Of a DNA stretch of 64,000 nucleotides, positions 7,188 through 14,812 are shown piece after piece. The translations under genes were made by a program, and so were the position numbers. Source of the DNA: Brevibacillus sp051967035 (GTDB lineage Bacteria > Bacillota > Bacilli > Brevibacillales > Brevibacillaceae). The first letter of the stretch is position 1. Every line of letters begins with the position of its first letter. A model generated the notes under the pieces. It was not told the DNA's origin and did not search any database. It saw only the letters and a program-made list of their open reading frames with translations. Location of the stretch: NCBI RefSeq assembly GCF_051967035.1, contig NZ_JBQCKK010000007.1, positions 90,234 to 154,233 on the forward strand, written 5' to 3'.

Positions 7188-8249
7188 ATGACCATCACAA
7201 CCATGCCCTCTCTCGACCGCCAAGAACTCGTCGCACAAATCCGACAGCAAACCGCCGAAGCCAATCGCAACAATGTCACCCGCACGCGGGCGTATCTCGA
7301 TTTTTACCGCCAGCACCAGGAGGTCCACTGGGCGTTGCTTGCCCATCTCGTCTCGCGCAACGGCGGATGGAATATGACCGATCTGAAAGGCGAATGGATT
7401 CCCGCCATCATGGACGAAGCGGAGATCGAGCCGTTTTTCTGGATGCTGGAGAGAAGCAACTGGCTGATTTTTTACGATGCCTACCCGCAGCTACTCCTGT
7501 ATGCCGAGATGAAACGGCGCGGCGAGGACTTGACTTCGCTGCTCGCACCGCTTGGCGTCTCTGTGTTTATGCAGCCGTACTGGCAGGATTTCCTCACGTC
7601 AGGCGACAGCTCGCGGCTCACCCGCGCCCTGATCGTCAATGAGCAGCAATATATCGAGCAGCGCGTCGTACATAAACCGTTTACGATGAAACGCATTTTT
7701 TCCACGTATGCGTTTTTTACCCAATCGCTTTTTTCTCTCAACCAGATTTTGTTTCCCTACAAGGCGCACCCTACGGACAAAAGACTGAGTATCGCCGGAG
7801 TGAACGTCCATCATTTTTCCGATCTCACCCAGCGCATTACCATCGGAAAGGCGTTGTACCAGCTTCTGTTCGCGGATCGCGAGCGACTGGAAAAAATGAG
7901 CGCGTTTTGCACGCGCATCCCGCATACCGGCTCGCGCGCAGACTATTGGCCGCATCTGTTCACACCGCACCGCCGCTCGGGGCAAGCGGACGACGGATAC
8001 AAGCTGCGACTGGATGGCGAGAATCTGATTGCCGGACAGCCCAAGCTGTACAGTCCTTTTTTGCAGGCCGCCTGGGCAGACGTCGGGCACGATCCTGCCG
8101 ATGGCACAGACTGGTTCCGGTTCCGGGACGAAAAATGGCATCAGGAGGTGGAAAAGCCCGCGCAGCTACCCGCGATTGACGCCGCCTCGTACATGCGGGC
8201 TTTGCACTGGATGGAATACGGCGTAAAATTGGTGACAACGTTCACCTGA
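7188..8249 (+). CDS. DUF2515 family protein (YppC-like)
   Basis: 353 residues, predicted soluble and helical, with NNVTRTRAYLDFYRQHQEVHWALLAHLVSRNGGWNMTDLKG near the start, which is characteristic of the DUF2515/YppC family. Another conserved-looking stretch is the FTMKRIFSTYAFFTQSLFSLNQ region. The ATG at 7188 has AAGGAG 12 bases upstream; a second ATG five codons later is possible. The next gene starts 26 bases after the stop, so both are probably co-transcribed. Function is unknown. Confidence 0.8.
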   Translation: MTITTMPSLDRQELVAQIRQQTAEANRNNVTRTRAYLDFYRQHQEVHWALLAHLVSRNGGWNMTDLKGEWIPAIMDEAEIEPFFWMLERSNWLIFYDAYPQLLLYAEMKRRGEDLTSLLAPLGVSVFMQPYWQDFLTSGDSSRLTRALIVNEQQYIEQRVVHKPFTMKRIFSTYAFFTQSLFSLNQILFPYKAHPTDKRLSIAGVNVHHFSDLTQRITIGKALYQLLFADRERLEKMSAFCTRIPHTGSRADYWPHLFTPHRRSGQADDGYKLRLDGENLIAGQPKLYSPFLQAAWADVGHDPADGTDWFRFRDEKWHQEVEKPAQLPAIDAASYMRALHWMEYGVKLVTTFT

Positions 8250-8275
8250 GACCTGAGAATGGAGGCCACACCTCT

Positions 8276-9214
8276 ATGTACGACGCCCGCAGCGATCTGC
8301 TTGCCCATCAACGTGACTACCTGTTGTCCTGCCAGCTTCCTGGCGGGGCTTTTCTGCTGGGACCTGGCCGGGATCAGATCAATCCGTATTTTGCCAATCT
8401 GGCCTTGATCGCCCTTCTCCGGCTACAAGAGTGGGAAGCCGTCCGCTCTTACATGGATTGGTACGTGCAGCATTTGAATGCGGACGGCTACATCAACGAC
8501 TTTCGCCTCGATCGCGGGCAAGAGCTCGACACGGGGGCAGCGGACAGCGAAGACAGCTACCACGCGACCTTTTTCTCGCTCGTCGCGGAGTGGACACATC
8601 GCACGGGCGATTGCTCCTGGCTCGCAGCCAACCAGGAAGTGCTCGCCTACATGCTGCAAGGAATAGCCCGGCTACAGCAAAAGGACGGCCTGACCTGGGC
8701 CAAACATTCGTTTCGCGTCAAATACTTGATGGACAATTGCGAGGTCGCCAAAGGACTGGACGACGCGCACTTCCTGTTTGCCTTGCTTGGCGACGAGCTG
8801 CTGGCACAGGAGGCTTCCGTGCGCGCCGCCGCCTGCAAGACCGGAATTGCCGGTATGTACAGCCGCCTGCGCCGTTCGTACGCGATGTACGACCGCTCCC
8901 ATCCCGGCTGGCGAAAATGGTATCCGGATGTCACCTCCCAGGCGTTTCCCATCGTCTACCGCTTGTGCGAGCCCGCTGTCGGCTCGATGCTCTATGAGCG
9001 GATCACGAAAGCATTTCCCCGCTTCGATGCGTTTGAGACTGGCGACATGTATCCGTGGATGGTCATGGGCGTGTGCGCCCGCAGGATGGGGGACGAAGAG
9101 CGCGTAGGCCATATGCTCGCCGTTGCGACAGACTTGTACATATCCGGCCCGCGCCAGCCTTACTGGCTGATTCACGAGGCGGGACGGTTCGTGGAGTTGT
9201 TGCTCGGCGAGTAG
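8276..9214 (+). CDS. Uncharacterised protein, alpha/alpha-barrel-like
   Basis: 312 residues, predicted all-helical, with no signal peptide or membrane segment. It opens with HQRDYLLSCQLPGGAFLLGPGRDQINPYFANLALIALL, and has SEDSYHATFFSLVAEW and MDNCEVAKGLDDAHFL. Repeated helix pairs, a QLPGGAF-like opening and aromatic-rich turns suggest a six-hairpin glycosidase-like fold, but I cannot name a family or catalytic acids. It follows the DUF2515 gene by 26 bases with GGAGG upstream of the ATG, so the two may work together. Confidence 0.65.
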   Translation: MYDARSDLLAHQRDYLLSCQLPGGAFLLGPGRDQINPYFANLALIALLRLQEWEAVRSYMDWYVQHLNADGYINDFRLDRGQELDTGAADSEDSYHATFFSLVAEWTHRTGDCSWLAANQEVLAYMLQGIARLQQKDGLTWAKHSFRVKYLMDNCEVAKGLDDAHFLFALLGDELLAQEASVRAAACKTGIAGMYSRLRRSYAMYDRSHPGWRKWYPDVTSQAFPIVYRLCEPAVGSMLYERITKAFPRFDAFETGDMYPWMVMGVCARRMGDEERVGHMLAVATDLYISGPRQPYWLIHEAGRFVELLLGE

Positions 9215-9235
9215 GAGAATTCGTTTCCTCCATAC

Positions 9236-9266
9236 AAAAAGCGCGAGAGACATTCCCGCGCTTTTA
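9236..9266. terminator. Bidirectional terminator between convergent genes
   Basis: Stem AAAAGCGCG (9237-9245) with CGCGCTTTT (9257-9265). It includes the stop codon of the minus-strand YtpQ-like gene. Confidence 0.7.
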
Positions 9267-9854
9267 CTTGTTTTTCGGTTTGTTATCCGTATCGTGCGAG
9301 ACGACGAGAAACGGCGTCAGCTCTCCATCCTCCCAGAAAAACGGCAGGACGGCAATCGGCACCTGGCCCTTGGAGGCGAAATCGTACGTCAGGCGGGCGA
9401 GCAAATTCGCGCCGACTTCCCCGGTCATGTCCGCGACAATCAGCACATCCTGATGCGGAATGGCTACGCCGAGCGAGTCTCCCTGTTTTTCCTGGTCAAA
9501 CCGGCGCAATAGCGAATCGAGGAGAATCCGGCTTGCCGCGTAGCCGTCCGGCGGGCTGATAAAATGAATCCGGTTGCCCGCCACCTCCTGCGTTTTCACC
9601 GTGTACGGCAGCTTTTGCAAATTGTCCATCGCGTACTGGTGAAGCTGTTCGTTTGTCCAGCCGGACTGAGCGAGCATGCCCGTCTCAATCAGCGCATAGC
9701 CTTCTCCCCGGTCAAGCGCGTACAGCACGCGCGTGTCTGCGGTGTGCTCCCGGACGACAAAGCGACCGGGAAACTTCTCGACGAGCGAGGCATGGCGCAG
9801 GACAGGGTACACGTTTTGTTCCTGCCCGATCAGCGTCCGTCCTTTTTCCTGCAT
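9264..9854 (-). CDS. DUF1444 family protein, short YtpQ-like form
   Basis: 196 residues that align by eye to the C-terminal two thirds of B. subtilis YtpQ: VYPVLRHAS, EHTADTRVLYALDRGEGYALI, EVAGNRIHFISPPDGYAASRIL, and AIPHQDVLIVADMTGE. The usual N-terminal segment of roughly 70 residues is missing. The start at 9854 is supported by GAAGGAGGG about 10 bases upstream, so the short form seems to be the real product and not an annotation error. It follows the DUF3900 gene by 20 bases on the minus strand. Function is unknown. Confidence 0.75.
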   Translation of the reverse strand: MQEKGRTLIGQEQNVYPVLRHASLVEKFPGRFVVREHTADTRVLYALDRGEGYALIETGMLAQSGWTNEQLHQYAMDNLQKLPYTVKTQEVAGNRIHFISPPDGYAASRILLDSLLRRFDQEKQGDSLGVAIPHQDVLIVADMTGEVGANLLARLTYDFASKGQVPIAVLPFFWEDGELTPFLVVSHDTDNKPKNK

Positions 9855-9874
9855 GGCGGTTGTCCCTCCTTCGT

Positions 9875-10993
9875 TTAGTCCCACGGCGGCGCATCGTCAT
9901 CGACGCCTGGCACGCTGACCTGCGGCCGGGCGTAGTGGCTGCTGCGCTCCTCGATCTCCCTGACGACCTCGGCCAACGATTTTGGCTTCACAAATTCCAC
10001 CGGAGACACGCCCCGCTCAAACTGGAGCTGCTCCCCCTCCAACACGAGCAAATACCGTCCGTTCACCTTGGCAATGTGCAAATTCGTGCCGTAATCGGCG
10101 AGCAGCGTGCGAATTTGCATGTGATCGAGCTTGAATTTCAGCTCGACCTCCGGCTGGCGGTCGGTAATGATCTGCATCGCTTCCATGACCGTCTCGTGCT
10201 CCCACTTCTCCGCCAGCTCCCGCTTGGGGCTGGCCGCGATCAGTTCAATCGCTTCTTCCTCCCGCACCCTCTCCTCGGATTCCTCGGGATACGTGGATTC
10301 GATATGCTGGCGCGCCAAAGAAATGACCTCCTCGGAGACGAGCTGCGTCACCGTTTGCGGATATTCAATAAAGCGCAAAAATTCCTCGAAGTAGCGCGCA
10401 TGGGAAAACTGATGGATTTTCACATGGTACGGGTCGTTCATCCCGGATTCGATCATGTACGGATACATCAGCGATTTCATGTTTTTCGCGTTGATCGCCA
10501 TGCGCACGTTGGAAATCAGGCTCTTTTCATCCGTAATGACCGCCGTTTTCTGTTCGAAATCGCATTTCAGTATAAACACGTAGCGCTCATCCAAAAGCTC
10601 CAGACGCGTGCGCACGACAAGCAGCACGCCGCCCCGCACCTGCGAGGTCCGCAAGTACGACTGCACCAGCTCCTGGCACGGCTCCTTGCTCTCGCCGGGC
10701 GTCTCGGCAGAAAGCAAGCGGTTCAGCAGCGCGTAGTTCGGATTGGAGTCCAGCGGATGTCCCGGCTCCACCACGAATTGGCCCAGCTTGGTCGGCGTCC
10801 CCTCTGTTCTTGGATTCGGGTCGACCTTGCGTTTGGCGATGCGCGCGAACTCCCCGTCCAAAAAATCGCGAAGCTCGCTGCGCTGATAGTCATCGTGGCC
10901 CAAGTGGCGCGTCATCCGCACCTGCTTGATGCCGTCCGCTTCCTCCGGCTGTTCAATCAAATAAAAGGATACCCAGTCAATGATAAAATTCAT
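9875..10993 (-). CDS. DUF3900 family protein
   Basis: 372 residues, cytosolic, with no membrane segment. It begins MNFIIDWVSFYLIEQP and has conserved-looking stretches FVVEPGHPLDSNPNYALLNRLL, RTRLELLDERYVFILKCDFEQKTAVI and VHIAKVNG-like strands near the end. I recognise the DUF3900/DUF3898 type family, found mainly in Bacillales; no function is known. The ATG at 10993 has AGGAG 9 bases upstream; the open frame further upstream has no such site. It is the first gene of a two-gene operon with the YtpQ-like gene and is divergent from the kinase. Confidence 0.7.
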   Translation of the reverse strand: MNFIIDWVSFYLIEQPEEADGIKQVRMTRHLGHDDYQRSELRDFLDGEFARIAKRKVDPNPRTEGTPTKLGQFVVEPGHPLDSNPNYALLNRLLSAETPGESKEPCQELVQSYLRTSQVRGGVLLVVRTRLELLDERYVFILKCDFEQKTAVITDEKSLISNVRMAINAKNMKSLMYPYMIESGMNDPYHVKIHQFSHARYFEEFLRFIEYPQTVTQLVSEEVISLARQHIESTYPEESEERVREEEAIELIAASPKRELAEKWEHETVMEAMQIITDRQPEVELKFKLDHMQIRTLLADYGTNLHIAKVNGRYLLVLEGEQLQFERGVSPVEFVKPKSLAEVVREIEERSSHYARPQVSVPGVDDDAPPWD

Positions 10994-11102
10994 TCCCCGT
11001 CGCTCCTGTCTACATGTACCGAACCTGATTATAGCAAACCTGTACAAAAAAAGGTCAGCCTTTTTCCATTCGTGGTAAGATGACAACAGGAGGGAAGCGG
11101 TT

Positions 11103-11939
11103 ATGTGGACGAAGCTCAAAGAATGGTGGACAAGCGCCTTTCGCGACAGGCCCTATCGCCCTGGCGCGACGATCGGCGCATACAAGATTCAGCACGTACT
11201 CGGGATGGGCAGCTACGGAATCGCCTATCTCGCCACCCACACGCCGACAGGGGACAAGGTCGTGGTCAAGCAGGTGAAGCCCAGCCTGCGCCATACCCCG
11301 AAAGGCGAGGCCATGCAAGCGTATGAGCGCAAGGTGCTGTCCTCCCTGTCCCATCCGCAATTTCCTCGCTTCGTGGACGCCTTTACGTACCGCGGGGATT
11401 CGTTTCTGGCGATGACGTATTTCGCGGGGCCTACCTTGGAGGAGATGCTGTTTGAGCGCGGCATCGTAGCGGATGAGCGCGAGTGCGCCGGTTACATGCA
11501 GCAGATTGGCGAACTCGTGGCTCATCTGCACGACCAGGGACTGATCCATCGCGATGTGCGTATCCCAAACGTCATCTGGCAAGACGGTCGGCCGTATTTA
11601 ATCGACTTCGGACTGGCGCGTTTCATCGGCGACAAGCCTACCTACATGGCCGAATCGCTCAACGCCTACCCATCGGAAAAGCAGTTGAAGCGCGAAGTGG
11701 CACCCTCCAGCGATCTGTACGCACTGGGGCACTTTTTTCTGTTTTTGCTCTACTCCGGTTACTCGCCCGAGGAAGATGCCCCGGAGCGCAGTTGGGAGGA
11801 GGAGCTTTCCCTGTCTCCGGAAATCCGCCGCATGATTCGCAAGCTGCTCCAATTGGACGAGCCTTATGGCAGTGTTCGCGAATGGTTGCAGGAGCTTGCG
11901 CAGTACCTGGCTGTGCGCTCGGCTGGCGACAAACCCTAG
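11103..11939 (+). CDS. Serine/threonine protein kinase (Hanks type), soluble
   Basis: 278 residues, a kinase domain almost without extra parts. The glycine loop is LGMGSYGIAYLA, the ATP lysine is K56 in VVVKQVK, the catalytic loop is HRDVRIPN (D151, N156) and the metal-binding DFG is at 168-170. The catalytic-loop lysine of the classical HRDLKPEN is an arginine here. No membrane segment or PASTA domains are present, so it is not PrkC; it is like the small soluble YbdM/YabT-type kinases. AGGAGG lies upstream of the ATG. It is divergent from the DUF3900 gene. Substrate unknown. Confidence 0.88.
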   Translation: MWTKLKEWWTSAFRDRPYRPGATIGAYKIQHVLGMGSYGIAYLATHTPTGDKVVVKQVKPSLRHTPKGEAMQAYERKVLSSLSHPQFPRFVDAFTYRGDSFLAMTYFAGPTLEEMLFERGIVADERECAGYMQQIGELVAHLHDQGLIHRDVRIPNVIWQDGRPYLIDFGLARFIGDKPTYMAESLNAYPSEKQLKREVAPSSDLYALGHFFLFLLYSGYSPEEDAPERSWEEELSLSPEIRRMIRKLLQLDEPYGSVREWLQELAQYLAVRSAGDKP

Positions 11940-11942
11940 ACA

Positions 11943-11984
11943 AAAAGAGCAGGGCACCGCTTGCGGCGGCTGCTCTGCTCTTTC
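11943..11984. terminator. Terminator between the kinase and helicase genes
   Basis: AAAGAGCAG (11944-11952) pairs with CTGCTCTTT (11975-11983); a GC-rich inner stem may extend it. It lies between two convergent stops. Confidence 0.7.
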
Positions 11985-11989
11985 TCTTT

Positions 11990-13273
11990 CTACCTTTTGT
12001 TCTGCTTGGTTCCCAAGCCGCCTGTCTGCTGTACCCGCTTTGCAGAGGAAGCGCTTTTTGCGGCAATGGGCTTGCCCGCTTCCGGTTTGCGGTCTTGCGG
12101 TCTGCCTTTTGCCGCTGGCTTGGCGGATGGCTTGCGCTCCGGTCTCGGGTCTTCCAGGGCACCGTGCGACATGATTTTTTCCGTAATGGCAAGCTCGGTC
12201 TGCTTGGCGAACTTCTGGATGATAAACCGCTCCTGCGGACTGATGATCGAAAAGACCAGGCCGGCGCGTCCCATCCGGCCCGTACGGCCGCTGCGGTGAA
12301 TGTACGTATCCGCGTCTGGCGCCGGGTCGTAATGCACGATGCATTCCACTTCCGGTATGTCAATGCCGCGTGCGGACACATCTGTCGTAATCAATACGGG
12401 GAACGCACCGTCCCGGAACTGCTGGAGCGTCCGCGCCCGCTCTTCCTTGGACGCGTCACGATGCAGCAGCCGGCAGGCCAGATGATGGTAGTTCAGCTTG
12501 GAAACAATCTCGTCTACCTTTTCGATTTGATTGACAAACACGATCGAGGAGCGGACATTGACGAGCCGCAGCAAGCGTCTGAGCGTGTCCACTTTTTTGC
12601 GCGGCTCCGACACGAGGTACAGATGGGCGACTCCGGCTGCGCCTTCCGGTGCTTGCGCCCGTACAAGCGCAGCGTCTTTTGTAAAAACTTGGGCAGCCTC
12701 GACAATCTGCTCGGAAATCGTCGCGGAAAACAGCAGGCGCTGCGTGTCGCGCAACGTTTTTTTCATCACTTCCTGGACCGGCTTGCCGAAGCCCGCATCG
12801 AGCATACGGTCCGCTTCGTCCACGACAACCGTTTTGACTTCGTGTACCTTCAGCTTTCGCTGCTCGATCAGCTCCAGCAGACGGCCTGGCGTGGCGACGA
12901 CCAGCACCGGCTTTTTCTTCAGCCGCTCTACCTGCCGCTTGACGTCGACGCCGCCGATGATCGGAACGACCGCATGATCGGCTCCCGGCAACAGCTTTTC
13001 GGCTTCTTTGGCAATTTGGACGACCAACTCATGCGTCGGCGCCAGGACGAGCGCCTGCACGTCCTTTTTATCCAAGTCGATTTTCGTCAAGAGCGGCAAC
13101 AAGTAGGCTAAGGTTTTGCCTGTCCCTGTCGGGGATTCGACCAAGGCATCCCGCCCGGCCAGTATCAACGGAATCGCTTCCGCCTGCACAGGGGTGGGCG
13201 TTTCCATTTTTCGTTCGCGCAAAATCGCAACAAGCGGCGCGCTCATCTGTAAATCAGCAAACGTGGTGCTCAC
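11990..13273 (-). CDS. DEAD-box RNA helicase
   Basis: 427 residues with all core motifs: Q-motif region TPTPVQAEAIPL, Walker A SPTGTGKT, motif Ia-like LAPTHELV, DEAD-type motif II VVDEADRM, SAT, and motif VI HRSGRTGRMGR. The C-terminal tail (about 365-427) is very basic, rich in Lys, Pro and Ala, and probably binds RNA. This layout fits a cold-shock or ribosome-assembly helicase of the CshB/YfmL kind. It is monocistronic and convergent with the kinase gene. Confidence 0.92.
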   Translation of the reverse strand: MSTTFADLQMSAPLVAILRERKMETPTPVQAEAIPLILAGRDALVESPTGTGKTLAYLLPLLTKIDLDKKDVQALVLAPTHELVVQIAKEAEKLLPGADHAVVPIIGGVDVKRQVERLKKKPVLVVATPGRLLELIEQRKLKVHEVKTVVVDEADRMLDAGFGKPVQEVMKKTLRDTQRLLFSATISEQIVEAAQVFTKDAALVRAQAPEGAAGVAHLYLVSEPRKKVDTLRRLLRLVNVRSSIVFVNQIEKVDEIVSKLNYHHLACRLLHRDASKEERARTLQQFRDGAFPVLITTDVSARGIDIPEVECIVHYDPAPDADTYIHRSGRTGRMGRAGLVFSIISPQERFIIQKFAKQTELAITEKIMSHGALEDPRPERKPSAKPAAKGRPQDRKPEAGKPIAAKSASSAKRVQQTGGLGTKQNKR

Positions 13274-13387
13274 AAGAACCCTCCTGGCGTATAGTCATAC
13301 ATTGGGTAAGCTTACCACACTTTGCCCCTGTATAACAGAGGGCCTGGCTCGCGAAAGGCCGCCTGTACAGATCGCTGTGCCGGACGT

Positions 13388-13424
13388 GAAAAACAGGCGA
13401 AATCCTGGTTCGGACTTCGCCTGA
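13388..13424 (-). terminator. Terminator of the small minus-strand gene
   Basis: On the minus strand CAGGCGAA (13423-13416) pairs with TTCGCCTG (13401-13394) and is followed by a T-run (13393-13389). Confidence 0.75.
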
Positions 13425-13430
13425 TGTGAG

Positions 13431-13577
13431 TTACCCGTTGTTCGAGTCCTTGCGGGTTTCCTGCTTTTCCGCCAGGTCGTGACGGTCCCGACTCGTCGTC
13501 TGGTTGCGTGTGCCCTTGTCGGGATTGTTCCGATACTCCTCTACTTCCTGTTGAAACGCTTCATCATAGCCGCGCAC
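13431..13577 (-). CDS. Small hydrophilic protein of unknown function
   Basis: 48 residues from a GTG at 13577, or 50 from an ATG at 13583. AGGAGG lies 8 bases before the GTG but only 2 before the ATG, so the GTG is preferred. The product (MRGYDEAFQQEVEEYRNN, then DKGTRNQTTSRDRHDLAEK) is very hydrophilic, has no cysteine and is rich in Asn, Gln, Arg and Asp. This composition resembles minor acid-soluble spore proteins, but I cannot match it to a named SASP. An intrinsic terminator just after the stop supports a real transcript. Confidence 0.6.
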   Translation of the reverse strand: MRGYDEAFQQEVEEYRNNPDKGTRNQTTSRDRHDLAEKQETRKDSNNG

Positions 13578-13704
13578 AGCCATCACCTCCTGCCCCTATT
13601 TTCCCCCTGGCGATCCTTTATTATTTGGCTGAAACTTTTTCCCCACTCATTCGTCTTCTAGTAGGAAACAACGAATTTCATTGGCAGATGGATGTGGAGG
13701 ATTC

Positions 13705-14769
13705 ATGCAAACCTTATCACGCGCGCGAACGCGCAAGCTAGTAACCCGAAAAAGACCTTGGCGCTGGGTCAAGCGCCTGATACTTGCGTCGGTCTTGACT
13801 TGCACCACGCTTGCCCTGCTCGGTATGCTTTTTCTGTTTGGCACGCGAAGCGGCGAGGAGCTGCGCGAGTGGGCGGCGGGCACGCTCCTGACGACGCAGC
13901 ACGACTACTGGGCACCGTACACGTTTTTGCCGGAAGAAAAGCTCAACGCCTTGAAGCAGCAAATCCGCAACCCGGACGTCATCAACTCCGAGCCGGATGA
14001 AACAGCCAGGCCGGAAGAGTCGCCGCAGGAGCAGCCGCTGGTCGAAACGCCGCCGGAAAAGCCGAAGCAACTGATCGAGGTGGAAGAGATCGACGTATCC
14101 AAAGGCAGTTACTACTTCAAAGGAAAAATCATGTACATCCGCGACCCGAAACGGGTCCAATTGGTCGTCACCAACCGCAAGGACCGCGGCGATCTGCTCG
14201 ACGAGTTCGTCAAAAAGACAAACGCCATCGGCATCGTCAACGCGAGCGGCTTCTCGGACCCGGATGGTTACGGAAAAGGCGCCAGAGCGTATGGCCTGGT
14301 GATCCACGACGGGAAAATCCTCCAGGGCTACAATCCGAAAAGCGGCGAGACCGCCTTGGGCATCACCTATGAAGGCAAGCTGATTACCGGCAGCTATACG
14401 GCCGAGCAGTTGGTGAAAATGGGTGTTCGCGACGCGATGAGCTTCCGCCCGCAACTGATTGTGAACGGCAAAAACCTGTTCAAGGACAAGCCCGCGAAAA
14501 GCTGGGGCATCCAGCCGCGCACAGCGATTGGGCAAAAAGCGGACGGCACGATCGTCTTCGTCGTCATCGACGGCCGCCAGCCTGGCCACTCGATCGGCGC
14601 GAGCATGAACGACCTGGCGGAATTGCTGGAAGAGCGCGGCATCGTAACCGCCATGGCGATGGACGGCGGCTCCAGCTCGATGATGCTGTACAACGGCGAG
14701 GCGATTACGAAAACGTCTTGCCCGTATTACCGCGGACGCTACCTCCCGAACGCCTGGGCGGTGATTTAA
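13705..14769 (+). CDS. Membrane-anchored phosphodiester glycosidase (NAGPA) domain protein
   Basis: 354 residues. A basic cytoplasmic N-terminus and a single membrane helix (about 24-46) are followed by a Pro/Glu-rich linker (about 95-130) and a C-terminal NAGPA-type domain, the family of exopolysaccharide phosphodiester glycosidases. Typical motifs are NASGFSDPDG, PRTAIGQKADGTIVFVVIDGR and AMDGGSSSMMLYNG. The domain should lie outside the cell and may act on sugar-phosphate bonds of wall or capsule polymers. The ATG at 13705 is chosen because GGAGG is just upstream; an in-frame ATG 8 codons earlier has no site. Monocistronic. Confidence 0.88.
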   Translation: MQTLSRARTRKLVTRKRPWRWVKRLILASVLTCTTLALLGMLFLFGTRSGEELREWAAGTLLTTQHDYWAPYTFLPEEKLNALKQQIRNPDVINSEPDETARPEESPQEQPLVETPPEKPKQLIEVEEIDVSKGSYYFKGKIMYIRDPKRVQLVVTNRKDRGDLLDEFVKKTNAIGIVNASGFSDPDGYGKGARAYGLVIHDGKILQGYNPKSGETALGITYEGKLITGSYTAEQLVKMGVRDAMSFRPQLIVNGKNLFKDKPAKSWGIQPRTAIGQKADGTIVFVVIDGRQPGHSIGASMNDLAELLEERGIVTAMAMDGGSSSMMLYNGEAITKTSCPYYRGRYLPNAWAVI

Positions 14770-14773
14770 AACG

Positions 14774-14807
14774 AAACAGGCAGCCCACATGAATGTGGCT
14801 GCCTGTT
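14774..14807. terminator. Terminator shared by convergent genes
   Basis: AAACAGGCAGC-CCACAT pairs with ATGTGG-CTGCCTGTTT with one bulged C. Both orientations show a short T-run. Confidence 0.8.
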
Positions 14808-14812
14808 TGTGT

